This document shows positions 53,808 to 60,952 of a stretch of DNA of 60,952 nucleotides, piece after piece (position 1 is the stretch's first letter; the number at the start of each line of letters is the position of its first letter). A program made the position numbers and the translations under genes. Origin of the DNA: Geobacteraceae bacterium (GTDB taxonomy: Bacteria > Desulfobacterota > Desulfuromonadia > Desulfuromonadales > BM103); assembly GCA_024641085.1 (NCBI GenBank), contig JAHEDT010000013.1:1-60952 (forward strand), read 5' to 3'. Below the pieces are notes generated by a model. The model was not told where the DNA came from and made no database searches. It worked only from the letters and a program-made list of their open reading frames with translations.

Positions 53808-54968
53808 ATGTTAAAAAGATTGAAATTGTTGGTTGGTCTATTGGTTGTGGCCAGCCTGGTGATGGCCCCTGCAGCCTTCGCCGCCAAGCGCGAGAAGTTC
53901 GGCGCCGACAAGCGCCACGAGGAAGTCAAGAAGGAGCTGCGGACCATCAAACCCTCGACGGCAGAATTCAAGTGGAAGATGGTCATGCCCTGGTCCAAAG
54001 GCCTGCTGTTCTACGACCTGGCCCAGCATTTTGCCGATTCCGTGGCCCTGGCCTCGGGTGGTCGCCTCGAAATCAAACTGTTCTCAGCCGGAGAACTGGT
54101 CGGTGCCATGGAGAGCTTCGATGCGGTCAGCAAGGGCCAGGCCGACATCGGCCATGACTGGCCGGGTTACTGGAAAGGCAAGAATGAGGCTTTTGTCGCC
54201 TTTGCTTCGGTTCCCTTCGGGCTGGACACTGAAGGCTACAATATCTGGCTGTATGAGCGTGGCGGCCTGGAGATGATGCAGGAACTGTACGGCCGCTACA
54301 ACCTGTTCGCACTCCCCGGCGGCAACGTCGGCCAGGAGCTGGGACTCTTTTCCAACAAAAGAGCGACCAAAATGGAAGACTTCAAGGGCATGCGCGTGAG
54401 AACCCCGGGCTGGTACATGGATATCATGACCAAGCTAGGCGCCAGCGTTTCCCCTCTCCCCGGCGGTGAAGTCTATCTCGCTCTGGAGCGTGGTGTCATC
54501 GATGCGGCTGAATTCAGCACACCTGCCATCGACTACCCGATGGGCTTTGACGACATTACCAAGTACGTTATCCAGCCGGGCGTTCATCAGCCCTCCTGTC
54601 AGAGCGCCTTCTTCATCAACAAGGATTCCTGGGACAAATTGCCTGCGGACCTGAAATGGATCGTTAAAATTGCGTCCACGGAAACCCAGCTCTGGTCGAC
54701 GGCCTGGCAGGAGAACCTCAATGCCGAAGCGGTCAAGCTGTTCAAAAAGAAGGTCGAATTCGTACGCATGGATGAGGCAACGATGAATGAGTTCGCCAAA
54801 GCGTCCCATGATTATATCGAAGAGCTGAAAGCCAAGTTCCCTGACGTGAAAAAAGTCATGGACTCACAGGATCAGTTCAAGGCCGATTTCGCCGACTGGC
54901 GTGAAGAGCGCAGCGGCATCGCCCCCTGGCCTTACGAGCAGTATGTAAAAGGCAAGCACCTGCATTAA
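53808..54968 (+). CDS. TRAP transporter substrate-binding protein, 2-oxo/hydroxy acid type
   Basis: 386 residues, longer than typical DctP (about 330). Signal peptide 1-26 (ends PAAFAA). Signatures: EFKWKMVMPWSKGLLFYDLA, FKGMRVRTPGWYMDIMTKLG, and RGVIDAAEFSTPAIDYPMGF followed by KYVIQPGVHQP. The DAAEF...D.PMGF...KYVI.PG.HQP pattern is that of the TakP/TTHA0766 group, known to bind 2-oxo acids or calcium lactate. Combined with the lactate-type operator and GlcDF downstream, lactate is the likely ligand. Start follows AGAGGAGGCAAC. Confidence 0.92.
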   Translation: MLKRLKLLVGLLVVASLVMAPAAFAAKREKFGADKRHEEVKKELRTIKPSTAEFKWKMVMPWSKGLLFYDLAQHFADSVALASGGRLEIKLFSAGELVGAMESFDAVSKGQADIGHDWPGYWKGKNEAFVAFASVPFGLDTEGYNIWLYERGGLEMMQELYGRYNLFALPGGNVGQELGLFSNKRATKMEDFKGMRVRTPGWYMDIMTKLGASVSPLPGGEVYLALERGVIDAAEFSTPAIDYPMGFDDITKYVIQPGVHQPSCQSAFFINKDSWDKLPADLKWIVKIASTETQLWSTAWQENLNAEAVKLFKKKVEFVRMDEATMNEFAKASHDYIEELKAKFPDVKKVMDSQDQFKADFADWREERSGIAPWPYEQYVKGKHLH

Positions 54969-54978
54969 GCGACAACCA

Positions 54979-55000
54979 GCGGGGGCCGACAGGCCCCCGC
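54979..55000 (+). other. intercistronic stem-loop after dctP
   Basis: GCGGGGGCC (54979-54987) and GGCCCCCGC (54992-55000) form a perfect 9-bp stem with loop GACA and no T-run. It is placed ten bases after the dctP stop, like the hairpins at 6590 and 13356 in the other TRAP operons. Confidence 0.7.
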
Positions 55001-55051
55001 ATCCTGCAAACCCGAGCCGCACAAGCATACTTTTTCCGACATGGGGTTTTT

Positions 55052-55549
55052 ATGTTCAAGCTTGATAAAGCGATCGACACTCTTAATGAAAAGTTTGGTT
55101 TTTATGCCTCGTATCTGATCTTGCCGCTGATTGCGGTAATCGTCTGGGAGGTCTTTATGCGTTACGGCCTCAACGCACCAACCTCCTGGGCCTTTGAACT
55201 GACTGTGTTCCTATACGGCCTGCATTTCTGCTTTGCCCTCGCATTTGCACACAAACACGACACCCACGTGTCCATAGATGTCTTTGAAGCCAGGCTATCG
55301 ACCAGATCGCGGACCATCCTGCGCATTCTCACCAACGCGGTCCTGTTCCTGCCGACGGTCGGTCTGCTGACCGCTTATATCTGTGTCTTGGCCGTCAATT
55401 CATGGCAGCAGTGGGAACATGCTTCCAGTTCCTGGGCACCGGCCATTTATCCGTTCAAAACCCTTATGGCGATCGGCTTCATCCTCTTCTTCCTGCAAGG
55501 TCTCGCGAAGCTGATCCAAGATGTCCGTGCCCTGAAAGAGACCCCATAG
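55052..55549 (+). CDS. TRAP transporter small permease subunit (DctQ family)
   Basis: 165 residues with four hydrophobic segments (about 17-35, 48-66, 87-110, 132-152). YGLNAPTSWAFELTVFLYGL and AFAHKHDTHVSIDVFEARLS match the DctQ E....F.G....H...D pattern. It forms the membrane complex with the DctM that follows. Ribosome site is poor (GGGG before a T-run). Confidence 0.88.
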   Translation: MFKLDKAIDTLNEKFGFYASYLILPLIAVIVWEVFMRYGLNAPTSWAFELTVFLYGLHFCFALAFAHKHDTHVSIDVFEARLSTRSRTILRILTNAVLFLPTVGLLTAYICVLAVNSWQQWEHASSSWAPAIYPFKTLMAIGFILFFLQGLAKLIQDVRALKETP

Positions 55550-55591
55550 CATTTCAATACTTAATTTTATTAAGCCTGGAGAAAGTTCCCA

Positions 55592-56932
55592 ATGAGCATA
55601 GAAGTCCTGACCATACTCATGTTTACGACCCTGATGGCCTCCATCGCCATGGGGCATCCTCTTGCTGTAACGCTGGCTGCAGTCGCCACACTCTTCGGCT
55701 TGCTCGACAACGGCTTCGATATCTCTGCCCTGATGGGACTCTTTGCCAACAACACTTGGGGGATTTTTCTCAATTACACCCTGGTTGCCATCCCACTGTT
55801 TATTTTCATGGCACAGATCCTTGACCGGTCCAAGGTTTCCGAAGGACTTTTCGACGCCCTCTACCAGGTCCTCGGAGGATTGCGCGGCGGTCTGGGAATG
55901 GCGGTCATCGTTGTCTCGACGGTGTTTGCCGCAACCACCGGCATCGTCGGAGCATCAGTGGTTGCCATGGGGCTGATGGCCGGACCGGCCCTTCTGCGGC
56001 GTGGCTACGACAAGGCTCTCTCCGCTGGAATCATCTGCTCCTCGGGGACTCTCGGCATCCTGATCCCGCCGTCGATCATGCTCGTCGTCTATGGCGGCCT
56101 GACCGGTCAGAAGGAAACCTCGGTCGGCAACCTGTTCGCCGCCGCCATCCTGCCGGGGCTGCTGCTGTCGGGCCTGTACCTGCTTTACGTCGGCGTGCGC
56201 TGCTATTTGAACCCCAAGATGGGCCCGCCGATCCCCAAAGCAGACCGCACCGCAAGCCTCATGCAGAAATTTTCCATGACCATGAAGAATTTCGTCCCGC
56301 CCTTCGGCTTGATTCTCACCGTCATGGGGACGATTCTCGCCGGCATTGCCACACCCACTGAAGCGGCGGCTTTGGGATGCATCGGCGCCCTGTTCCTGGC
56401 CCTGGTAACGCGCAAGCTCGACTGGAAGGTCATTACCGAAGCCAGCATCTCCACCGCCCGCACGACAGCGATGATCATGGCCCTGTTCATCGGCGGCAAA
56501 TTCTTTTCCGTGGTCTTTTTGAGCATGGGCGGCGGCGACGTCGTGGCAGATGTCCTGCTCGGGATGGAAGTCAGCCCCTACGTGGTCTTAGCTATCATGA
56601 TGTCGGTGGTCTTCTTCATGGGGATGTTTATCGACTGGGCGGCAATCCTGCTGGTTGTGGTGCCGATTTTCACGCCGATCGCCATGGACCTCGACTTCAA
56701 CCCGCTCTGGTTCGCCATGATGGTCTGCATCAACCTGCAGACGTCTTTCCTGACGCCGCCTTTCGGGTATTCGCTCTTTTATTTCAAAGGGGTGGCCCCA
56801 CCGGAATATACCATGAGCGACATCTATCGAGGGATCATCCCCTTTGTCGCCCTCCAGGTCATTGCCCTCGTGACCCTGGTGGTCTTTCCAGAGATAATCA
56901 CGTACCTTCCTGAGGTTTTCTTCGGCAGATAG
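55592..56932 (+). CDS. TRAP transporter large permease subunit (DctM family)
   Basis: 446 residues, about 12 hydrophobic segments. IPLFIFMAQILDRSKVSEGL, GASVVAMGLMAGPALLRRGY, SSGTLGILIPPSIMLVVYGG and LTPPFGYSLFYFKGVAPPEY are DctM signatures; the LTPPFGYSLFYFKG form is common in the large-DctM group that pairs with TakP-like receptors. Start follows GGAGAAAGTTCCC. Third gene of the operon. Confidence 0.93.
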   Translation: MSIEVLTILMFTTLMASIAMGHPLAVTLAAVATLFGLLDNGFDISALMGLFANNTWGIFLNYTLVAIPLFIFMAQILDRSKVSEGLFDALYQVLGGLRGGLGMAVIVVSTVFAATTGIVGASVVAMGLMAGPALLRRGYDKALSAGIICSSGTLGILIPPSIMLVVYGGLTGQKETSVGNLFAAAILPGLLLSGLYLLYVGVRCYLNPKMGPPIPKADRTASLMQKFSMTMKNFVPPFGLILTVMGTILAGIATPTEAAALGCIGALFLALVTRKLDWKVITEASISTARTTAMIMALFIGGKFFSVVFLSMGGGDVVADVLLGMEVSPYVVLAIMMSVVFFMGMFIDWAAILLVVVPIFTPIAMDLDFNPLWFAMMVCINLQTSFLTPPFGYSLFYFKGVAPPEYTMSDIYRGIIPFVALQVIALVTLVVFPEIITYLPEVFFGR

Positions 56933-56955
56933 TAAATCGCAAAGGAGATTTCGAG

Positions 56956-57465
56956 ATGCTTCCTAAAATCAGCAAGATACTCTATGCCACGGGCATCGGG
57001 GCGGGCGCGCCGTACGTATTCCGTTACGCTCTCGCCATGGCCAATCAGCATGACGCCCAGATCATCGCCGTCTCGGCGCTCGAGCCCCTGTCGACCTTTG
57101 CCCGGAGCATGGTGGAACTGCACATTTCCCATGAAAAGCTGGAGAAACTCCACCAGACGGCGCAAATGGAGACTAAGGAACGGCTCAGGGAACGCATCAA
57201 CCGCCTGTGCGAAAAGGAGTGTGCTTCTGACACGCAGTACCGGCAACGAGTCAGTGAAATCCGCATCGAAGAGGGGCTGCCGGATCAGGTTATCCTGGCG
57301 GCCGCCAGGGAATACGCTGTCGACCTGATCATCATGGGTTCGCACCGCCACACCGTGCTGGGTGATGCGCTGCTCGGTTCCACCACCCACAAGGTCCTGC
57401 ACGGCGCCGCCCAGCCGGTTCTGGTCGTGCGCATTCCCCACGGATTCCATGAAGAGGGCTTCTGA
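56956..57465 (+). CDS. universal stress protein (UspA family)
   Basis: 169 residues. ILYATGIGAGAPYVFRYALA at the start and GSHRHTVLGDALLGSTTHKV at the end, the ATP-binding G-2x-G-9x-G(S/T) type with His in place of the second Gly (GSHRHT). Start follows AAAGGAGATTTCGAG. It sits 23 bases after dctM, the second TRAP operon in this window with a UspA gene. Confidence 0.87.
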   Translation: MLPKISKILYATGIGAGAPYVFRYALAMANQHDAQIIAVSALEPLSTFARSMVELHISHEKLEKLHQTAQMETKERLRERINRLCEKECASDTQYRQRVSEIRIEEGLPDQVILAAAREYAVDLIIMGSHRHTVLGDALLGSTTHKVLHGAAQPVLVVRIPHGFHEEGF

Positions 57466-57545
57466 CCATCGGAGCACCCGGCTTGGGCAGCGCTCCGGTG
57501 CAGCAGCTCGGACCTGTCTGCGCTTGAATATTCAAGGACAACGCC

Positions 57546-58979
57546 ATGATTTCAAAAACCGCCACTCAGCACCTGATCGATAAACTGGGCGCAGCGAACG
57601 TCGCCTGCGAAAAGGAGGACCTCCTGGTCCTGGGTTACGATTCCACCCCCGGCATCCACCATCTCCCCGAAGTTGCCGTCTTCCCGACCACCACCGAGGG
57701 AGTTCTGGCCGCCATGGAGATCGCCCAGCATGAAGGACTGCCAATCGTTCCGCGCGGTTCGGGAACCGGCCTTTCCGGCGGCAGCGTGCCGGTCAAGGGC
57801 GGCATGGTCCTCTGCCTCAACCGGATGAACCGGATCCGGGAAATCGACGAGGAGAATCTCACCGCCACGGTAGAAGCCGGCGTGGTCACCCTCGACCTGT
57901 TCAACGCCGTGGCCGGCAAGGGGCTGTTCTATCCCCCCGACCCGGGTTCGCAGAAGATTTCCACCCTCGGCGGCAACGTCATGGAAGACGCCGGCGGCCT
58001 GCGCGGCCTTAAGTACGGCGTGACCCGCGACTACGTCATGGCCCTCGAGTGCGTATTGCCTGACGGCAGCATCCTGACCACCGGCGGCAAAAGCGTCAAG
58101 GATGTTGCCGGCTACTCTTTCAAGGATCTCCTGGTCGGCTCAGAAGGGACGCTCGGCATCATCACCGAAATCACCGTCAAGCTGATCCCGCCGCCCAAAG
58201 ACAAGCGCACCTTCCTGGCCTACTTCAATGACGTCCGCACTGCCGGGGAGGCCGTCTCGAAGATCATTGCCGCCAAGATCATCCCCTCGACCATGGAGAT
58301 CATGGACAAGGCCACCATCAACTGTGTCGAAGATTACGTCAAGATCGGCCTGCCGCGCCAGATGGCGGCCCTGCTGCTGATCGAGGTCGACGGCCACCCG
58401 GCAATGGTCGAGGAGGAGGCTTTAGGCGTCAAGACGATTCTCGAGCAGGTCAAGGCGGCAGAGATTCACGTCGCCAAGAGCGCCGAGGAGGCTGGCAGCC
58501 TGGCCGCGGCCAGGCGTACGGCTCTGTCCGCCCTGGCCAGGGTGAGACCGACCACTCTGCTCGAGGATGCCACCGTGCCGCGTTCGCGTCTCGCCGAGAC
58601 CTTTGCCGAGATCGAGCGACTTACCGCCAAATACGGCCTCACGGTCGGCACCTTTGGCCATGCCGGTGACGGCAACCTGCACCCGACCGTGCTCTGCGAT
58701 GAACGCAACAGCGATGAAATGCACCGGGCCCATGCCTTCTACGACGATCTCTACGACCAGGTCCTGGCCTGGGGAGGCACCGTTTCGGGTGAGCATGGCA
58801 TCGGCCTGGCCAAGAAGGAGTACCTGGCCCGGCAGATTGGCGCCGGCGGCGTCAAGGTGATGAAGCGCATCAAGAGAGCCTTCGACCCCAAGGGAATTCT
58901 CAACCCCGGCAAGATTTTCGTGGACGACGATCCCTGCACCGAGGCGCACATCGAGGAGGGCTTTCGTGTCTCACACTGA
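57546..58979 (+). CDS. glcD: FAD-linked D-lactate/glycolate dehydrogenase, GlcD family
   Basis: 477 residues. FAD-binding PCMH fold with IVPRGSGTGLSGGSVPVKGG, PPDPGSQKISTLGGNVMEDA, GGKSVKDVAGYSFKDLLVGS and EGTLGIITEITVKLIPP. C-terminal cap domain with GTFGHAGDGNLHPTVL and SGEHGIGLAKKEYL. It oxidises a D-2-hydroxy acid and passes electrons to GlcF. Glycolate and D-lactate enzymes of this family are hard to separate; the shared operator with lut favours D-lactate. Start follows CAAGGACAACGCC. Confidence 0.92.
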   Translation: MISKTATQHLIDKLGAANVACEKEDLLVLGYDSTPGIHHLPEVAVFPTTTEGVLAAMEIAQHEGLPIVPRGSGTGLSGGSVPVKGGMVLCLNRMNRIREIDEENLTATVEAGVVTLDLFNAVAGKGLFYPPDPGSQKISTLGGNVMEDAGGLRGLKYGVTRDYVMALECVLPDGSILTTGGKSVKDVAGYSFKDLLVGSEGTLGIITEITVKLIPPPKDKRTFLAYFNDVRTAGEAVSKIIAAKIIPSTMEIMDKATINCVEDYVKIGLPRQMAALLLIEVDGHPAMVEEEALGVKTILEQVKAAEIHVAKSAEEAGSLAAARRTALSALARVRPTTLLEDATVPRSRLAETFAEIERLTAKYGLTVGTFGHAGDGNLHPTVLCDERNSDEMHRAHAFYDDLYDQVLAWGGTVSGEHGIGLAKKEYLARQIGAGGVKVMKRIKRAFDPKGILNPGKIFVDDDPCTEAHIEEGFRVSH

Positions 58980-60267
58980 CAAGCTCGGCAATTTCACAAG
59001 CGAGGACGCACCCGACTACGGCGATGTACTGCAGTGCATGCGCTGCGGCTTCTGTCTGCCGACCTGTCCGACCTTCGCCCTGACCGGCCGCGAGCGCTCC
59101 AGCCCCCGCGGCCGCGTCGCCCTGGCCCGGGCGGTCGCCGAACAAAAACTCGAATTCACCGAATCGGTCAGGGAAGAGGCGTTTTTCTGTCTCGACTGCC
59201 GGGCCTGTACCACCGCCTGTCCCTCCGGAGTGCGGGCCGGCGAGGTTATGGAAGTCTGCCGCAGCCAGGCACACCAGTTCTTTCCCCCAAAGCATGTCGG
59301 CAAGACGTTCCGCGCGTTCATCCTGCAGAAAATGCTGACCAATCCCGACCTGCTCGAAACCTCGATGCTGCCGGCGCGGCTTTACCAGAAGCTCGGCATC
59401 CAGTGGCTGGTACGTCACTCGCAGCTGCTCAAACTGGGCCCGGAATGGGTGGCCAAGGCCGAGGGGATGATGCCTGAACTTTACCCACCGCTGCGCCCGC
59501 AGTTACCGGATGTCGTGCCGGCGGTCGGTGAGCAGCGCGGCCGGGTGGCCTTTTTTCTCGGCTGCATCATGACCCTGATGTACCCGGAGGTATCGCGGCA
59601 GACGGTGCGCGCACTGACCCACCAGGGCTTCGAAGTGGTCACGCCGAAAGAGCAGAAATGCTGCGGAGCGCCGCATTTGACCGAGGGCGACCGTAGTACC
59701 ACCCGCAGCCTGGCGCAACACAATCTCGACCTGTTCATGGCACTCGATGTCGACGCGATCGTCACCGATTGTGCCGGCTGCGGCGCGGCCCTGAAAGAGT
59801 ACGAGGAACTCCTCGAAGAGGCGGGCAAACACGACCAGCTGGCGGCTTTCAGGGGGAAGATCAAGGATGTCAGCGAATTCCTGGCGGAACAGGGTTTGAG
59901 AACAGACGGGCTGCAGCCGGTCGAGAAGGTCGTCACCTACCACGAACCCTGCCATCTTTGCCACGCCCAGGGGGTCAGCAAGCAGCCGCGTGATCTGATC
60001 AGGGCGATCCCCGGAATCGATTACCGTGAATTGAACGAGGCCAGCTGGTGCTGCGGCAGCGCCGCGACCTTCAGTCTCAAGTACACCGGCGAGAGTCAGC
60101 AGATCCTCGACCGCAAGCTGGACAACGTCAAGGCAACCGGCGCCGAGCTGCTGGTCACCGCCAACCCAGGCTGCCACCTGCAACTGGCCTGGGGATTGAA
60201 GCAGGCCGGAATGACACAGCGGGTGGTGCACATCACCGAGCTGCTGGGGATGGCGACACCGGACTGA
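58966..60267 (+). CDS. glcF: Fe-S subunit of glycolate/D-lactate dehydrogenase, GlcF family
   Basis: 433 residues. Two ferredoxin motifs (CMRCGFCLPTCPTFALTG, CLDCRACTTACPSGVRAG) and two CCG domains (KCCGAPHLTEGD, CAGCGAALKEYE, HEPCHLCHAQGV, WCCGSAATFS). It accepts electrons from GlcD and likely passes them to quinone or a membrane carrier. The GTG start at 58966 lies within the last codons of glcD (14-base overlap) behind GAGGAGG, so the two are translationally coupled. Confidence 0.93.
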   Translation: MSHTDKLGNFTSEDAPDYGDVLQCMRCGFCLPTCPTFALTGRERSSPRGRVALARAVAEQKLEFTESVREEAFFCLDCRACTTACPSGVRAGEVMEVCRSQAHQFFPPKHVGKTFRAFILQKMLTNPDLLETSMLPARLYQKLGIQWLVRHSQLLKLGPEWVAKAEGMMPELYPPLRPQLPDVVPAVGEQRGRVAFFLGCIMTLMYPEVSRQTVRALTHQGFEVVTPKEQKCCGAPHLTEGDRSTTRSLAQHNLDLFMALDVDAIVTDCAGCGAALKEYEELLEEAGKHDQLAAFRGKIKDVSEFLAEQGLRTDGLQPVEKVVTYHEPCHLCHAQGVSKQPRDLIRAIPGIDYRELNEASWCCGSAATFSLKYTGESQQILDRKLDNVKATGAELLVTANPGCHLQLAWGLKQAGMTQRVVHITELLGMATPD

Positions 60268-60359
60268 CGGGAAGCTGGCTCCACTAGGGGCCGGGCCCCT
60301 TTCCCGTGACGTGGTCCGTGAAAATCAAACCATGCAACATTCACCGACCAGGGAATGGG

Positions 60360-60389
60360 AACGGGGCCAGAATTTCTTCTGGCCCCGTT
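60360..60389. terminator. bidirectional terminator between glcF and the FadR-family gene
   Basis: AACGGGGCCAGAA (60360-60372) and TTCTGGCCCCGTT (60377-60389) form a perfect 13-bp stem with loop TTTC, between convergent genes. T-runs on both sides are weak. Confidence 0.7.
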
Positions 60390-60428
60390 CGTCGTGTTCG
60401 CTTCAGTTGTCCGGCCCCGCACTCCCCG

Positions 60429-60952
60429 TTACGAGCTTTTCTCGCTGAGGAGTTGTGCCATCTTCTCCTCGACCATCGTCAGATGCTCCATCATTTTCTG
60501 CCGGGCCAGTTCGGGCTGTCGATCGGCAATGGCTTCCATGACCTCCCGATGATGGGCCAGAAGCAGCTGAATGTGGCCCCGCTGCTGGTAGAACTCCATC
60601 AGGGCCACCTGGATGGTGGCGCTGAAGATAGAGTGTATGGAATCGAGCACATGCATCTGCAGGCTGTTGTGGCTGGCCGCAGTGATCGCAAAATGGAATT
60701 CTGCATCAACCTCGGGATTCCAGCCGCCCCTGGCGGCCTGTTTCTCCATGATTGCATAGAGCCGGCGCAGTTCAGCAATGTCTTCCGCTGTGGCCCGCTT
60801 CGCGGCCAAGTAGGCCGACCAGCTCTCCAGACCCATACGGACCTCGGCGAGCGCCCGCAGCAGTTCCGGATCGCGCTGTTCCACCAGTTTGGCGAGAGGG
60901 TCCATGATGCTCCCCTCGGTGAGCGCCTTGACAAAGGTCCCACCGCCCTGCC
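60429..60952 (-). CDS. FadR-family (GntR) transcription regulator, cut by the window end
   Basis: The C-terminal part of the gene; the frame stays open to the window edge. The 15 codons before the internal ATG at 60905 read QGGGTFVKALTEGSI, the end of a GntR winged helix, so that ATG is not the start. Then comes an FCD ligand-binding domain: LLRALAEVRMGLESWSAYLA, DAEFHFAITAASHNSLQMHV with metal-type Asp/His, and HHREVMEAIADRQPELARQK. FCD regulators of this kind respond to lactate, glycolate or pyruvate. It faces the glcDF operon and is the obvious candidate to bind the operators at 48542 and 53709. Confidence 0.92.
   Translation of the reverse strand, partial: QGGGTFVKALTEGSIMDPLAKLVEQRDPELLRALAEVRMGLESWSAYLAAKRATAEDIAELRRLYAIMEKQAARGGWNPEVDAEFHFAITAASHNSLQMHVLDSIHSIFSATIQVALMEFYQQRGHIQLLLAHHREVMEAIADRQPELARQKMMEHLTMVEEKMAQLLSEKSS

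Noticed and set aside
60429-60905. Complete 158-residue regulator starting at the ATG at 60905
   Set aside because: The frame continues upstream with QGGGTFVKALTEGSI, the end of a GntR DNA-binding domain, so the gene is cut by the window and this ATG is internal.

Overview
The window looks like a chromosome segment of a Gram-negative anaerobic or facultative bacterium of the Desulfuromonadales (Geobacter/Desulfuromonas/Pelobacter type, Desulfobacterota). The evidence is the gene order rho-rpmE-thyX-prfA-prmC-murA-hisGDBHAFE, the order cvpA-mutS2-dnaG-rpoD, short-form HisG, ThyX in place of ThyA, a SAM-I riboswitch before metX, many TRAP transporters and Fe-S lactate oxidation enzymes. The species is not identified. 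I see no complete mobile element, CRISPR array or prophage.

Layout. (1) 1-4,700: gene-poor, AT-richer accessory stretch with small membrane or secreted proteins, an IS3 transposase remnant, two families of short hairpin repeats, and a VWA-OmpA outer-membrane protein. (2) 4,714-14,364: minus-strand transport genes: a DctP-DctM-DctQ TRAP system, a variant DapB, and a TAXI-type TRAP operon with a UspA protein and an aminotransferase. (3) 14,693-19,807: LOG-family protein, cysteine-cluster protein, formate/nitrite-type channel and two secreted proteins. (4) 19,882-29,704: housekeeping block on the minus strand: RNase P RNA, zinc-ribbon coiled-coil protein, NIF3 protein, tRNA(CAT), rpoD, dnaG, mutS2, cvpA, yqeY. 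(5) 29,731-42,522: histidine operon, murA, prmC, prfA, thyX, rpmE, rho, gluQRS. (6) 42,730-44,754: Rrf2 regulator and SAM riboswitch-metX. (7) 44,777-45,644: gene-free palindrome-rich element. (8) 45,671-60,952: carbon-source region with L-lactate oxidation (lutC and a LutB-LutA fusion), a 3-hydroxybutyrate/acetoacetate operon, and a TRAP-UspA-GlcD-GlcF operon followed by a FadR-family regulator cut by the window end.

How it works together. The lut promoter and the TRAP-glcDF promoter each have a sigma-70 -35/-10 pair followed directly by a TTGGT-N3-ACC(A) operator of the GntR/FadR type. The partial FadR-family gene at the right edge is the obvious candidate regulator. I infer one lactate regulon: TRAP uptake, L-lactate oxidation by Lut and D-lactate (or glycolate) oxidation by GlcDF. 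Between them sits an operon for thiolase, fused CoA transferase, 3-hydroxybutyrate dehydrogenase and a PAS-sigma54 activator. It has a textbook sigma-54 promoter, suggesting self-contained control of ketone-body use.

The most notable unexplained structures are a stable stem-loop after the binding-protein gene in all three TRAP operons, a region flanked by inverted 31-bp palindromes, different degenerate palindromes in the gaps of the his cluster, and a DapB homologue in which a catalytic histidine appears replaced.
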